Positions 7,924 through 16,994 of a stretch of DNA of 64,000 nt are shown piece after piece. The stretch is taken from positions 1,243,501-1,307,500 of the forward strand of contig NZ_CP150304.1 in NCBI RefSeq assembly GCF_037992945.1, given 5' to 3'. The notes under the pieces are model-generated. The model searched no databases. It saw only the letters and a program-made list of their open reading frames with translations, and was not told the DNA's origin. Positions within the stretch are counted from its first letter, which is position 1. The number at the start of each line of letters is the position of its first letter. This DNA comes from Peribacillus sp. FSL E2-0218 (lineage in GTDB: Bacteria > Bacillota > Bacilli > Bacillales > DSM-1321). The position numbers and the translations under genes were made by a program.

Positions 7924-8847
7924 ATGACGGTGAAAATCGTGAATAATATAACGGAATTGATAGGAGATACACCAGTTGTAAGGATTCATCATTTAACAGG
8001 GAGGGATGATGCGGACGTCTTTGTAAAGCTTGAATATTTCAATCCGAGCCGAAGTGTGAAGGATCGGGCTGCGTTTAACTTGATAAAGCAAGCGGAGCTG
8101 GATGGGGTCATTCAATCTGGTTCCACGATCATCGAGCCGACTTCAGGCAATACAGGTATCGGCCTTGCGATGAATGCAGCGGCAAAAGGCTACAGGGCCA
8201 TCATGGTCATGCCGGATAATATGTCAAAGGAAAGAATCAATATTTTAAAGGCGTATGGCGCGGAAGTTGTCCTCACTCCAGCTGCGGAGCGGATGCCAGG
8301 TGCCATTCGCAAAGCTCAGGAACTGGCTGCAAAGATTCCGAACAGCTTTATTCCTCAACAATTCGAAAATAAAGCCAATCCTGATATTCATAGAGTGACG
8401 ACTGCTGTCGAGATTTTGGAACAGATGGATCGAAAGCTGGATGTGTTTGTGGCGACTGCCGGTACAGGTGGGACGATAACAGGAACAGGTGAAGCCTTAA
8501 AAGAACAGCTGCCGCATTTAAGGGTCGTCGTGGTCGAGCCTAAAGGCTCGCCGGTTCTTTCAGGCGGGAAGCCTGGTCCGCATAAGTTGGTCGGAACCAG
8601 TCCCGGTTTTGTGCCAAGCATTTTAAACACGGATGTGTTTGATGAAATTGTCCAAGCAGCCGATGAGGATGCAATTTCAACGATGAAGGATATGGCGGCA
8701 AAGGAAGGGATTCTAATTGGACCATCAGGCGGCGCTTCTGTCTGGGCTGCGCTCAAGGAGGCACGGCGCCTTGGTGCAGGTAAACGTGTCCTGTGCATAG
8801 CCCCTGATAATGGTGAACGCTATTTAAGCATGGATATTTTCCAATAA
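7924..8847 (+). CDS. PLP-dependent cysteine synthase family protein
   Basis: 307 residues of the O-acetylserine sulfhydrylase / cystathionine beta-synthase family. The PLP lysine is K46 in PSRSVKDRAA, the substrate loop is EPTSGNTGIG, the phosphate-binding loop is TAGTGGTITGTG, and the C-terminal serine region is GPSGGASVWAA. The ATG at 7924 follows GAAGGGAG by 8 bases; a GTG at 7894 in frame has no site. It makes cysteine from O-acetylserine and sulfide, or performs a related beta-replacement. Context gives no sulfur-pathway partner, so it may be a paralogue (CysK or YtkP type) rather than the main enzyme. Confidence 0.85.
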   Translation: MTVKIVNNITELIGDTPVVRIHHLTGRDDADVFVKLEYFNPSRSVKDRAAFNLIKQAELDGVIQSGSTIIEPTSGNTGIGLAMNAAAKGYRAIMVMPDNMSKERINILKAYGAEVVLTPAAERMPGAIRKAQELAAKIPNSFIPQQFENKANPDIHRVTTAVEILEQMDRKLDVFVATAGTGGTITGTGEALKEQLPHLRVVVVEPKGSPVLSGGKPGPHKLVGTSPGFVPSILNTDVFDEIVQAADEDAISTMKDMAAKEGILIGPSGGASVWAALKEARRLGAGKRVLCIAPDNGERYLSMDIFQ

Positions 8848-8853
8848 TAATAG

Positions 8854-8902
8854 AAGGCCGAACGCGGTGCATGCGACAATGTACCAGCCATTCGGTCTTT
8901 TT
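8854..8902 (+). terminator. Terminator of cysteine synthase gene
   Basis: Outer stem AAGGCCGAA / TTCGGTCTT with an inner GGTGCAT / ATGTACC arm, then TTTTT. Confidence 0.75.
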
Positions 8903-9020
8903 ATTTAAGATTGTGGCGATACTGTTTATAACATAAATCGACGCGACAATTCTGATATTTGGCGGGAAAGTATGTTCTGTTTATGTTAAAGTGAAAGAAA
9001 TGAAATACCGAGGTGAGGCA

Positions 9021-10229
9021 ATGAGCAGCGTGAAATTCATTCATGCGGCGGATCTCCATCTGGATAGCCCATATACAGGGCTGAAGGATTTGCCGTCAAG
9101 GATAGTAAAGGAATTAAGAGAAAGTCCATTCAAAGCCTTTCAAAAGATCATTCATGAGGCCATTTTCCATCAGGTTGACTTCATCGTCCTGTCTGGTGAT
9201 TTGTTTGATGGTGAAAATCGCAGTCTCCGGACACAGGTGCGCTTTCGGACTGAAATGGAAAAACTACGGCAACATCAGATACCTGCCTATATCATACACG
9301 GAAATCATGATCATCTCAGCGGAACATGGATTACTGTGGAGCTCCCGGAAAATGTCCACATATTTTCAGGGCAAACGGAAGTGAAACTGTTCGAAAAAGC
9401 GGATGGGACAAGCGTCCACTTGTATGGGTTCAGTTATCCTCGCCGCCACGTAAAGGAGAGGATGATTGAAACCTACATGAAAGCTGAAGGCGCGGATTAT
9501 CATATAGGGCTGCTTCACGGAAATTTGGAAGGCAACGCGGAACATAGCCCCTACTCCCCTTTTTCCCTGAAGGAACTGGCTGACAAGGATTTCGATTATT
9601 GGGCGCTGGGGCATATCCATAAGCATCAGGTGGTTTCAGAGGACCCCCTGGTGATTTACTCCGGAAATATCCAAGGCAGGAACCGCAAGGAATCTGGAGA
9701 AAAGGGATGCATGCTGATCGAACTCGATGGTGACTTGGGACGACATTCATTCATAGGGACCTCTGGGGTGATATGGCATAGTGAAACAATCCAAGTAACA
9801 GCAGATGGGGGTTTTGATGCAATCTTCAAGCAATGCCAGGAACTCATTGAGCAAAAATGCCTGGATGGAAGAAGCTATCTTTTGGAACTAAAGTTGGATG
9901 CCGGGGCATATGCAGGGGAAATTGCGGAATATCTTGACGAATTGACCCGGATTTTACAAGAAGAAGAGCAAGCGGAAGCGTTTGTCTGGGTGTATAAAAT
10001 CAAGCTCATCCAGACAATTCCGATGATAAGGTCAAGCAAGGTATCTCCATTTGTGGCTGAGATTTCAGAGCTTGCTTCCGAGTTTGAGGATACGGAGGCT
10101 GCCTCTGCCGCTCTTTATCATCACCCGATTGCAAGAAGGTTTCTTGACTCGATGGAACCAAAAGAGCAGAAGTCACTTTTGGATGAAGCGGAAAGATGGC
10201 TTTTGAAGGTGTTTGAAACGAACGAATAG
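9021..10229 (+). CDS. yhaO: YhaO, Mre11/SbcD-type DNA phosphoesterase
   Basis: 402 residues. Binuclear metallophosphoesterase motifs are in order: DLHLDSP near residue 10, SGDLFDG near 57, GNHDH near 95, LLHGN near 165 and GHIHKHQ near 205. The family acts in DNA double-strand break processing with a Rad50/SbcC-like ATPase, here the next gene. ATG at 9021 follows GAGGTGAGG. The C-terminal 160 residues are a helical capping and ATPase-binding part. The gap to yhaN is only 20 bp, so the two form an operon. Length agrees with B. subtilis YhaO (about 408). Confidence 0.9.
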   Translation: MSSVKFIHAADLHLDSPYTGLKDLPSRIVKELRESPFKAFQKIIHEAIFHQVDFIVLSGDLFDGENRSLRTQVRFRTEMEKLRQHQIPAYIIHGNHDHLSGTWITVELPENVHIFSGQTEVKLFEKADGTSVHLYGFSYPRRHVKERMIETYMKAEGADYHIGLLHGNLEGNAEHSPYSPFSLKELADKDFDYWALGHIHKHQVVSEDPLVIYSGNIQGRNRKESGEKGCMLIELDGDLGRHSFIGTSGVIWHSETIQVTADGGFDAIFKQCQELIEQKCLDGRSYLLELKLDAGAYAGEIAEYLDELTRILQEEEQAEAFVWVYKIKLIQTIPMIRSSKVSPFVAEISELASEFEDTEAASAALYHHPIARRFLDSMEPKEQKSLLDEAERWLLKVFETNE

Positions 10230-10249
10230 GTAAGGGAGGAGGAGAAGCG

Positions 10250-13200
10250 TTGATCATAAAGAACCTCCAAGTTTATGGTTATGGCAAATTGGAAAACCAG
10301 CATTTCCCGGAACTGGGCCGGATGCAGGTATTCTTTGGCGAAAATGAATCTGGCAAGTCGACCATCATGTCTTTCATGCATAGTATATTATTTGGGTTTC
10401 CGACAAGAGTTCAAAATGAACCGCGCTACGAGCCTAAGATGCATGCCAAATATGGGGGAAGGCTCACTCTTTTAACAAAAAAACATGGGGAAATCGTTAT
10501 TGAACGAGTGAAGGGAAAGGCGACTGGGGATGTATCGATCACCTTCGAAGATGGGAGGGTCGCGGGTGAAAAGGAGCTTAATGAAATTCTCCATGGCGTA
10601 GATAAAAACTACTACCAAGCCATTTTTTCTTTCGACCTTCAAGGACTTCAAGGTTTACATACGCTAAGTGAAGGAACCATGAGCAAGTATCTGTTGTCAG
10701 CTGGACTGGTCGGGAATGATAAGCTTCTTGAAGCAGAGACGAAATTGCAAAAAGAACTCGATCGGCTATTCAAGCCATCAGGCCAAAAACCCCTTTTGAA
10801 TGTAAAAATAAAAGAACTTAAGGAATTGCAGAAAAAGGTTAAGGCATCAGAACAGGAGCAGCAGTCATATACCGCATTTTTGCAGGAAGAGAAAGAACTT
10901 AAGGAGAGGCTTGCTGAAATTACGGAAGCTATCCAAGAGATAGAAAACGATCTTATGAATGTGGGTACGTTCCTGAGAATCAAGCCCTTGATTGAGGAGC
11001 AGGCGAAAATTGAATCGGAGATAAGCAAAATCAAGGATGTAAGTTTTCCTGTTGATGGTTTAAAAAGACTTGAGCAGCTCCAAGCAGTGGCAATGCCGAT
11101 GAAGGCGCAATTAGCAGCATTGACAGAAAAACTGAACAAACTTGAAGGGAATCTCGTTAAATTCGAAATAAAACCGTTCATCAAGGTGCACAAAGAGCAG
11201 ATCGAACTTGCAGTCAACCAAGGCACTTTATTGGAGAAGCTCGAGCTGGACCTTCGGAGGGCGGAACACGAATGCCTGATGGAAGAAAAGTATATCGAAA
11301 AGGTGAAGCAGGACCTATTCCTCGATGAACCCGATGATGAATTGAGCAATCTCGATATCAGTGCATTCATGAAGGAAAAGGTCAAGCGGATGGAGAGGGA
11401 TAAGCATCAACTCCAAAATGCTAAAAAACAGCTGGATGAGAAATATGGGCTGCAAAAGGTCAGTTTGGAGACGGCAGAAGCCCGCTTGAAGGAGATAGAA
11501 TCCCAGGTAATGTCCGTGGAAAAACGAAGCAAGCTTGAATCTTTATACAACAAGCAACATAACCGTGAATTTAAAACGGTCAAAAGGCTCATTCTTGATG
11601 AGCAAATACTTGAACTTGAGAAGCAATTGGCCCTACAGGAGAAGCAGGAGGCTCAGGATCGCAAACGTTCCCTAATCATGAATGGAAGTATAGTAGCACT
11701 GCTATGTTTAGGTGCGATCAGCTGTTATTTCAGTGAACAGTTGCTGCTTTCCATGATACTTCTGGCCGCGGCGGTCCTGTTTGTGGTTTCCAGATATCTT
11801 TCCAAAGGAGAAATGATATTATCAGGGCATATCCGGCAATTGGATGACATGAAACGAAAAAGGTCGGCACTTGGCAGTGAAGCCAATCTGGATCATGATG
11901 GAGAGTCGATGGGACAATTGCTGGAATTGGATGACCGTCTCCAAAGGCAGTTGGAAACGGAAAGGTTCAAGTATGGGGAACGGGAGGAGGCTTTCGAAGC
12001 GACCATTCAGGAGTATGCGGCTTGGGAAGCTGGAAGGGACGAATTGGATAAAGAAATGAAAAGCATCCTGAACGGATGGGGCATGTCCTTTCCTGGCATG
12101 GAAATCAATCTTGAGTCTGTATTTGAAATGCTTGAAGATTGGAAAACTGCCGTTGAAAGGAAATATGAAGCGATCAAGCGGCATCAATATTTAAATGAAG
12201 AATTTGATAGCAAAGCGAAGGGTTTATTACATTTTGCCCACAGCCTTGATGTTGAGCCATCTGCTTGGCGTGAAGCGATCGGCCTTTTAAAGCGGGAATT
12301 GAACAATGCTTTGGAGGTATCCGTCCAGCGCACGCAGTGGCTGCAGGAACGAATCCGTTTGCGGAATGAAATCGAGCAGCTGACGATGGAAAAAGAGTAT
12401 CTTGATGCCGAAATCGAGCAGCTTTTTGGATTAGCGAAGGTCAATGCTGAGGAAGAGTTCAGACATCACGCTGCCTTGTCCGAAAAGAAAGGCTCCCTGC
12501 AAAATCAACTCGGGTTGATAGCGATTCAAATTGAGCAATCGAGAATGCTCCCTGAACGAATACAAACGTATGTTAAACAACGGATCACCACTTATGCATT
12601 TGAAGATTTAGAGCGGAAACAAAAGGATGCTGTAAAAGTGAAATCAGCATTACTGGAAAAACTGACTGACACGAAGCATCAGATAAAACGTCTTGAATCA
12701 TCAGGTGTTTATGACGATTTACTTAATAAGTTTTATGAAGAAAAAGCGGCGTTCAATGAAGAAGCGAAAGAATGGGCGAAATTGGCCATAGCCAAACGCT
12801 TATTGAATAAAACTTTGGATCGATATAAAAGGGAACGTCTGCCCAAGGTCATCGCAGATGCCGAGCGACACTTTGCCTTTTTGACGAATGGGCGCTATTC
12901 GAAAATCATCCTTGATCATTCAGGAGAAGGGATTTTTGTACAGCGAAGTGACGGCTTGAGATTCGGGGTGGAAGAGGTAAGCCGCGGGACAGCCGAGCAA
13001 ATTTATGTTTCCCTAAGGCTCGCCCTTGCCGATCATACTTTTGAAAATGATTCTTTCCCGCTTATCATCGATGATGGTTTTGTCAATTTTGATGCAACAA
13101 GGACAAAAAGGATGCTTGAATTATTGAAAAAAATTTCTCTCAAACGGCAAATCTTCTTTTTTACCTGCCATCGACATGTAATGGAGGATTTCACGGAGAA

Positions 13201-13267
13201 GCAAGTGATTCATCTATCCAATTCCATATTGAAAAAAGATAATGATTTGATCATCCGAGGAATATAA
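10250..13267 (+). CDS. yhaN: YhaN, SbcC/Rad50-like ATPase with a central membrane segment
   Basis: 1005 residues, start TTG at 10250 directly after a strong GGAGGAGGAG site. Walker A GENESGKST is at about residues 31-39 and the Walker B region LIIDDGFVNFD near 938, with the ABC signature-like VSRGTAEQIYVSLRLAL before it. Between lie long charged coiled coils. Unlike SbcC, the middle (about residues 477-513) contains one or two strongly hydrophobic stretches, where SbcC would carry the zinc hook; this places the apex in the membrane. Known in B. subtilis YhaN as a family trait; mechanism is unclear. Works presumably with YhaO. Confidence 0.9.
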   Translation: MIIKNLQVYGYGKLENQHFPELGRMQVFFGENESGKSTIMSFMHSILFGFPTRVQNEPRYEPKMHAKYGGRLTLLTKKHGEIVIERVKGKATGDVSITFEDGRVAGEKELNEILHGVDKNYYQAIFSFDLQGLQGLHTLSEGTMSKYLLSAGLVGNDKLLEAETKLQKELDRLFKPSGQKPLLNVKIKELKELQKKVKASEQEQQSYTAFLQEEKELKERLAEITEAIQEIENDLMNVGTFLRIKPLIEEQAKIESEISKIKDVSFPVDGLKRLEQLQAVAMPMKAQLAALTEKLNKLEGNLVKFEIKPFIKVHKEQIELAVNQGTLLEKLELDLRRAEHECLMEEKYIEKVKQDLFLDEPDDELSNLDISAFMKEKVKRMERDKHQLQNAKKQLDEKYGLQKVSLETAEARLKEIESQVMSVEKRSKLESLYNKQHNREFKTVKRLILDEQILELEKQLALQEKQEAQDRKRSLIMNGSIVALLCLGAISCYFSEQLLLSMILLAAAVLFVVSRYLSKGEMILSGHIRQLDDMKRKRSALGSEANLDHDGESMGQLLELDDRLQRQLETERFKYGEREEAFEATIQEYAAWEAGRDELDKEMKSILNGWGMSFPGMEINLESVFEMLEDWKTAVERKYEAIKRHQYLNEEFDSKAKGLLHFAHSLDVEPSAWREAIGLLKRELNNALEVSVQRTQWLQERIRLRNEIEQLTMEKEYLDAEIEQLFGLAKVNAEEEFRHHAALSEKKGSLQNQLGLIAIQIEQSRMLPERIQTYVKQRITTYAFEDLERKQKDAVKVKSALLEKLTDTKHQIKRLESSGVYDDLLNKFYEEKAAFNEEAKEWAKLAIAKRLLNKTLDRYKRERLPKVIADAERHFAFLTNGRYSKIILDHSGEGIFVQRSDGLRFGVEEVSRGTAEQIYVSLRLALADHTFENDSFPLIIDDGFVNFDATRTKRMLELLKKISLKRQIFFFTCHRHVMEDFTEKQVIHLSNSILKKDNDLIIRGI

Positions 13268-13308
13268 TCGAGTGAAAACTATGAATAAAGAGAGTGAAGG
13301 CATTGGAT

Positions 13309-13716
13309 ATGAATGAGTTTGTAAGCCGGCATGATTCGTCATTACGATTAATCGTCGAAAACGAGTTCCCTGGAATACGATGTGTGGGGGGGAAATATTC
13401 TGCCGAAGATCATACGATCACTTTATATAAGAAAGATATCGAAATTCAGTGTGAGCGTTTTCTAGGTTCGCTTGATGCGCTTGAGGAATATACATGGGTC
13501 ATCCTTGCGCATGAAATGGGGCATGCGCTGGATACAGAGCTAGCTGTGCTGAGTGAGGAGCTTTGGAATACGGGCAACTCGGAAATCCTTTATCAAATTG
13601 AGGTCAACGCCTGGAATATCGCAGCTGAAATAATGCCTTTGGTCAATCGGGATTTATTTACTTTCATCAAAGATGAATCTCTGGCACATTGTACGAAACG
13701 GCTGCTCGTAGGTTAA
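13309..13716 (+). CDS. Small zincin-like protein (HExxH) linked to yhaON
   Basis: 135 residues from the ATG at 13309 (AAGG 8 bases upstream). It has the metalloprotease signature HEMGH at residues 68-72 followed by AHALD-like residues, and Glu98 in IEVNAWNIA, which matches the third zinc ligand pattern of ImmA/IrrE and related zincins. No signal peptide, so it should act in the cytoplasm. It starts 41 bp after yhaN in the same direction and a strong terminator follows, so it is probably the last gene of the yhaO-yhaN unit. I do not know a named family for it; B. subtilis does not have it at this place as far as I recall. Confidence 0.75.
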   Translation: MNEFVSRHDSSLRLIVENEFPGIRCVGGKYSAEDHTITLYKKDIEIQCERFLGSLDALEEYTWVILAHEMGHALDTELAVLSEELWNTGNSEILYQIEVNAWNIAAEIMPLVNRDLFTFIKDESLAHCTKRLLVG

Positions 13717-13742
13717 CGTCCTTTCATAGGGAGGGCTGACAT

Positions 13743-13788
13743 ACTGTAGATAAACTCTCGATAATGAGGGAGTTTGTCTGCAGTTTTT
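13743..13788 (+). terminator. Terminator of the yhaO-yhaN-zincin unit
   Basis: Fifteen-base arms ACTGTAGATAAACTC / GAGTTTGTCTGCAGT with G-T pairs, followed by TTTTT. Confidence 0.85.
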
Positions 13789-14035
13789 GTGTTTTCCCTT
13801 TGTACGTTGCTTGCCAATGCAGGCACTTGTTTGCCCTTGAAACGTCTTTCCCGCATAGTCACGCGTCTTCCGCTCCACTCCACGTATTTGAACAGCCGAG
13901 CAAAAAGCATCAGGGTGAAGTGTGGATACCATATTTTTCATGTTTCGAAAAAAAAGCACTTGATATCTTTACTTGAATGTCCGCCAATGAGTGACTTATT
14001 TGCAGGATGTTTTTGGTTCAATATGCTCATTAAGA
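13789..14035. other. Gene-free region
   Basis: After the terminator there is no frame with a credible start up to the iron-regulated promoter at 14036. I see no repeat or hairpin worth naming. Confidence 0.55.
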
Positions 14036-14064
14036 TTGACAGTGATAATCATTTTCATTAAACT
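14036..14064 (+). promoter_or_regulatory. Fur-controlled promoter
   Basis: A perfect TTGACA (14036-14041), 17-base spacer, and TAAACT (14059-14064) as -10. Between them TGATAATCATTTTCA (14043-14057) matches the Bacillus Fur box TGATAAT-N-ATTATCA at 14 of 15 positions. Fur bound there would block the promoter when iron is ample. Confidence 0.82.
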
Positions 14065-14096
14065 TAGATTATTAACATAATAAGGGGAGTATTTTT

Positions 14097-14921
14097 ATGC
14101 GACCAGTTATTAACACACAGTCTTTATCGCTCGGATATGGTGATAAATTAATAATAAATGATATGAATTTGGATATACCCAAAGGGGAGATCACTGTTTT
14201 CATCGGTGCCAATGGTTGTGGGAAGTCAACACTACTGCGATCGGTCGCACGCTTGTTGAAGCCGCAAGCGGGTTCGATCGTGCTTGAAGGCAAGGCGATA
14301 TCGTCTTTGTCATCCAAGGAGGTAGCAAGAAAAATGGCGATTCTTCCACAATCGCCGACAGCTCCTGAAGGTCTTACCGTCTATCAGCTCGTGAAACAAG
14401 GAAGGTATCCGTATCAAAGTTGGTTGAAACAGTGGAGTACCGAGGATGAAGAGAAAGTTCAGAAGGCGATCGAAGTAACGAACCTGTCTGAATTGAAGGA
14501 ACGTGCTGTCGACGAATTATCGGGAGGGCAGAGGCAGCGGGCATGGATCGCGATGACGTTGGCACAGGATACGGATATCATATTGCTGGATGAACCGACT
14601 ACATATCTCGATATGACCCATCAAATTGAGATTCTTGACTTATTGTTCGATTTGAATGAGTTTGAGAATCGAACGATCGTTATGGTTCTTCATGATTTGA
14701 ATTTGGCATGCCGTTATGCGGATAATTTGGTTGCGGTTAAAGACGGGTCGATATATGCAGAAGGACGACCAGAGGAAATCATCACGCCCGGGTTGGTTCA
14801 GCAAGTATTCGGGATGGAATGCCATATCTCCTTTGATCCAATTTTCGGCAGTCCCATGTGCATCCCGTATGGGAAGGGGCGTTACGCACAAAGCCGGATG
14901 AAAGCGATGGCCAATGGTTAA
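14097..14921 (+). CDS. Iron-siderophore ABC transporter ATPase (FecE/FhuC/YusV type)
   Basis: 274 residues. Walker A GANGCGKST near residue 40, Q-loop PQSPTAPEGLTV, signature LSGGQRQRAW near 140, Walker B DIILLDEPTTYLD and switch His in VLHDLN. The motifs, especially TYLDMTHQ, are those of the siderophore-uptake subfamily. The ATG at 14097 follows GGGGAG. No permease or binding protein is adjacent, so it probably serves permeases coded elsewhere, as YusV does in B. subtilis. Overlaps the next gene by 8 bp and is under the Fur box at 14043-14057. Confidence 0.9.
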   Translation: MRPVINTQSLSLGYGDKLIINDMNLDIPKGEITVFIGANGCGKSTLLRSVARLLKPQAGSIVLEGKAISSLSSKEVARKMAILPQSPTAPEGLTVYQLVKQGRYPYQSWLKQWSTEDEEKVQKAIEVTNLSELKERAVDELSGGQRQRAWIAMTLAQDTDIILLDEPTTYLDMTHQIEILDLLFDLNEFENRTIVMVLHDLNLACRYADNLVAVKDGSIYAEGRPEEIITPGLVQQVFGMECHISFDPIFGSPMCIPYGKGRYAQSRMKAMANG

Positions 14922-15609
14922 GCTCACACCAACCATGGAAAAAGAGCTGCAAGGCTTTCGCGTATCGATACGTGGAAACGAAGACTCAAAGACCATTTGT
15001 AATGTTGAAGAGCTAATTTCGTATGCACAAGCCCGGACAGGGGCGGAGACGTCAAAAATAGCCATGTCGATGTGGTTCAGACGATATGCTTTTTTTGTTA
15101 CGGCACAATTGTACATGGTCAGCAAGCATCGGCTTGCCTGGGAGGGCACACTGGGGGACATGGGAGTTTTGGATGATCCGGAAGATGAACATTGGCTGCC
15201 GGATTTTTTATTGAAAACAAACCGGTGGGGAATTGTCCCGGAGAAGGAAAGCTCCGCTGCCCTCCAGACGATATTAAGCAGGTTTGGTGCGGATGCCATC
15301 GCCCCGGTTTCCAAAACCACAAAAATATCGAAACATGTACTGTGGGAAACGATTTGGAGCTATGCGGTATGGATGTATAGCGAGTTATTGAAACTGCCTG
15401 ATATAAAGGCACGTGTTGAAGCGGACATAAATTGTCTGCTGGAAGATGAAATATGGCTGAATATTGAAAGGCGTTCACCATTTAAGCGATTTTTAGGGGG
15501 GAAAACCATCCCCGAGTCGATGAATCCTTATAAACGAATGACATGCTGTTTATATTACCGGATTGATGGACAGGAAAAATGCGCGTATTGTCCGAATAAA
15601 AACAGTTAA
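14914..15609 (+). CDS. FhuF-type [2Fe-2S] ferric-siderophore reductase
   Basis: 231 residues. The C terminus carries the FhuF iron-sulfur motif CC-x10-C-x2-C (CCLYYRIDGQEKCAYC), which binds a [2Fe-2S] cluster used to reduce iron on imported siderophores. The rest is helical with many Trp, as in the family. The ATG overlaps the upstream ATPase gene by 8 bp, so translation is coupled. Together the pair gives import energy plus iron release. Cytoplasmic, no signal peptide. Confidence 0.85.
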   Translation: MVKLTPTMEKELQGFRVSIRGNEDSKTICNVEELISYAQARTGAETSKIAMSMWFRRYAFFVTAQLYMVSKHRLAWEGTLGDMGVLDDPEDEHWLPDFLLKTNRWGIVPEKESSAALQTILSRFGADAIAPVSKTTKISKHVLWETIWSYAVWMYSELLKLPDIKARVEADINCLLEDEIWLNIERRSPFKRFLGGKTIPESMNPYKRMTCCLYYRIDGQEKCAYCPNKNS

Positions 15610-15622
15610 TCAGATGGAATGG

Positions 15623-15654
15623 AAAGCCAGGCTTGGTAAGAGGCTGGCTTTTTT
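15623..15654 (+). terminator. Terminator of the iron operon
   Basis: AAAGCCAG / CTGGCTTT stem followed by six T. Confidence 0.8.
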
Positions 15655-15729
15655 GCTTGTACATTGCTTCGTTTCCTTATAATATGTCCAGCACGATTGA
15701 TAAAACTAAACGCACTGAAAGGGTTCATA

Positions 15730-15738
15730 TGTTATAAT
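15730..15738 (+). promoter_or_regulatory. Extended -10 promoter of yhaM
   Basis: TGTTATAAT, a TG-n-TATAAT extended -10, 31 bp before the ATG. No good -35 is seen. Confidence 0.5.
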
Positions 15739-15768
15739 GTTGATATTTAATCGAACGGGGGCAGTCGC

Positions 15769-16707
15769 ATGGGAAATGGGATCATTCACTATGGAATTGG
15801 TGAAGTTGTAGATATATATATGTATATAAAAACGAGTACAAAGGCGGTTGCAAGTAATGGAAAGCCGTTTCTAACATTGATTTTGTGTGATAAAACCGGG
15901 GAGATCGAGGCGAAGCTGTGGGATGTCTCCGAGGCTGATGAGAAAACGTACAGTGCCGAAGCTACGGTGAAAGTTCAAGGTGAAGTCCAGAATTACCGGG
16001 GCAGAAGCCAATTGAAAATCCGCAATATAAGAATCACATCTGATGCTGATGGCGTAACAAAAGCCGATCTGATTCAAACGGCACCTTTAAGTCAGGAAGA
16101 AATGATGGAAACGATCACTCAATTCATTTTTGAAATGAGGAATCCGAATATCCAAAGGGTGACTAGACATCTTATTAAGAAATATCAGAATGAATTCTTG
16201 ACGTTTCCTGCAGCGACGAAGAACCATCATGAGTATATGTCGGGTCTCGCTTATCACGTAGTATCGATGCTGGGTCTGGCCAAAGCGATATCAACCCTTT
16301 ACCCATCGCTCGATCGTGACCTTTTGTATGCAGGAGTCATACTGCATGATCTAGGGAAGGTACATGAGCTATCTGGACCTGTGTCGACCGTTTACACGGT
16401 GGAAGGGAACTTATTGGGCCACATAACCATCATGGTGAATGAAATCGGTAAAGCAGCAGAGGAGTTAGGGATTGAAGCAGAAGAAATCATGATCCTCAAG
16501 CACTTGATATTAAGCCACCATGGCAAAGCGGAGTGGGGCAGCCCCAAACCGCCAATGGTGAGGGAAGCTGAAGTGCTGCATTACATCGATAACATGGATG
16601 CCAAGATCAATATGATGGACCGGGCCTTGGAGAAAGTGAAGCCGGGTGAATTCACGGAAAGAGTCTTCGCGCTCGATAATCGCTCATTTTATAAACCTAC
16701 ATTTTAA
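15769..16707 (+). CDS. yhaM: YhaM 3'-5' exoribonuclease
   Basis: 312 residues (B. subtilis YhaM about 314). N-terminal OB fold (about 1-90, FLTLILCDKTGEIEAKLWD) for nucleic acid binding and a C-terminal HD domain with H..HD at YHVVSML and ILHDLGKVHE and later HH in LILSHHGKAEWG. It degrades short single-stranded RNA and also DNA from the 3' end; known to depend on Mn or Co. In B. subtilis yhaM follows yhaN directly; here a zincin gene and the iron pair lie between. The ATG at 15769 follows GGGGGC, a moderate site. Confidence 0.93.
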   Translation: MGNGIIHYGIGEVVDIYMYIKTSTKAVASNGKPFLTLILCDKTGEIEAKLWDVSEADEKTYSAEATVKVQGEVQNYRGRSQLKIRNIRITSDADGVTKADLIQTAPLSQEEMMETITQFIFEMRNPNIQRVTRHLIKKYQNEFLTFPAATKNHHEYMSGLAYHVVSMLGLAKAISTLYPSLDRDLLYAGVILHDLGKVHELSGPVSTVYTVEGNLLGHITIMVNEIGKAAEELGIEAEEIMILKHLILSHHGKAEWGSPKPPMVREAEVLHYIDNMDAKINMMDRALEKVKPGEFTERVFALDNRSFYKPTF

Positions 16708-16752
16708 AAAAATATGCTTCTTTCCGTTGGAGAAAGAAGCATATTTTTTTTT
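16706..16752 (+). terminator. Terminator of yhaM
   Basis: Very strong: AAATATGCTTCTTTC / GAAAGAAGCATATTT with a long T-run. Confidence 0.9.
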
Positions 16753-16806
16753 GTTCACGCATATTCTCTAGTAAATGAATAGTAGATTTTTTGGGAGGTA
16801 ATGGAC

Positions 16807-16989
16807 ATGCCAATTTGGATCTGGTTCGTGTTTATTGGAATAATTGTCAGTGCAGTCATGTCAATTTGGACAGCTAGGCAGGAGCGCCTCATAGATGATG
16901 CTTGGATAGAGAAGGAAGGCCAGAAGTACATTGAACGTATGGAAGAAGAGCGTGAGAGGCGTAAAAAGGATATCAATCAGGGAGCATAA
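16807..16989 (+). CDS. yhaL: YhaL sporulation membrane protein
   Basis: 60 residues: one N-terminal membrane span (IWIWFVFIGIIVSAVMSIW) followed by a charged tail rich in Glu/Arg. This matches YhaL, a sporulation protein located between yhaM and prsA in B. subtilis. The ATG at 16807 is 7 bases after GGGAGGT; the ATG at 16801 is too close to it. Function unknown. Confidence 0.8.
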   Translation: MPIWIWFVFIGIIVSAVMSIWTARQERLIDDAWIEKEGQKYIERMEEERERRKKDINQGA

Positions 16990-16994
16990 CTAAA

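Noticed and set aside
13764..14061. Overlapping 70-95 codon frames after the zincin gene
   Set aside because: They start inside the terminator hairpin and have no ribosome binding site.
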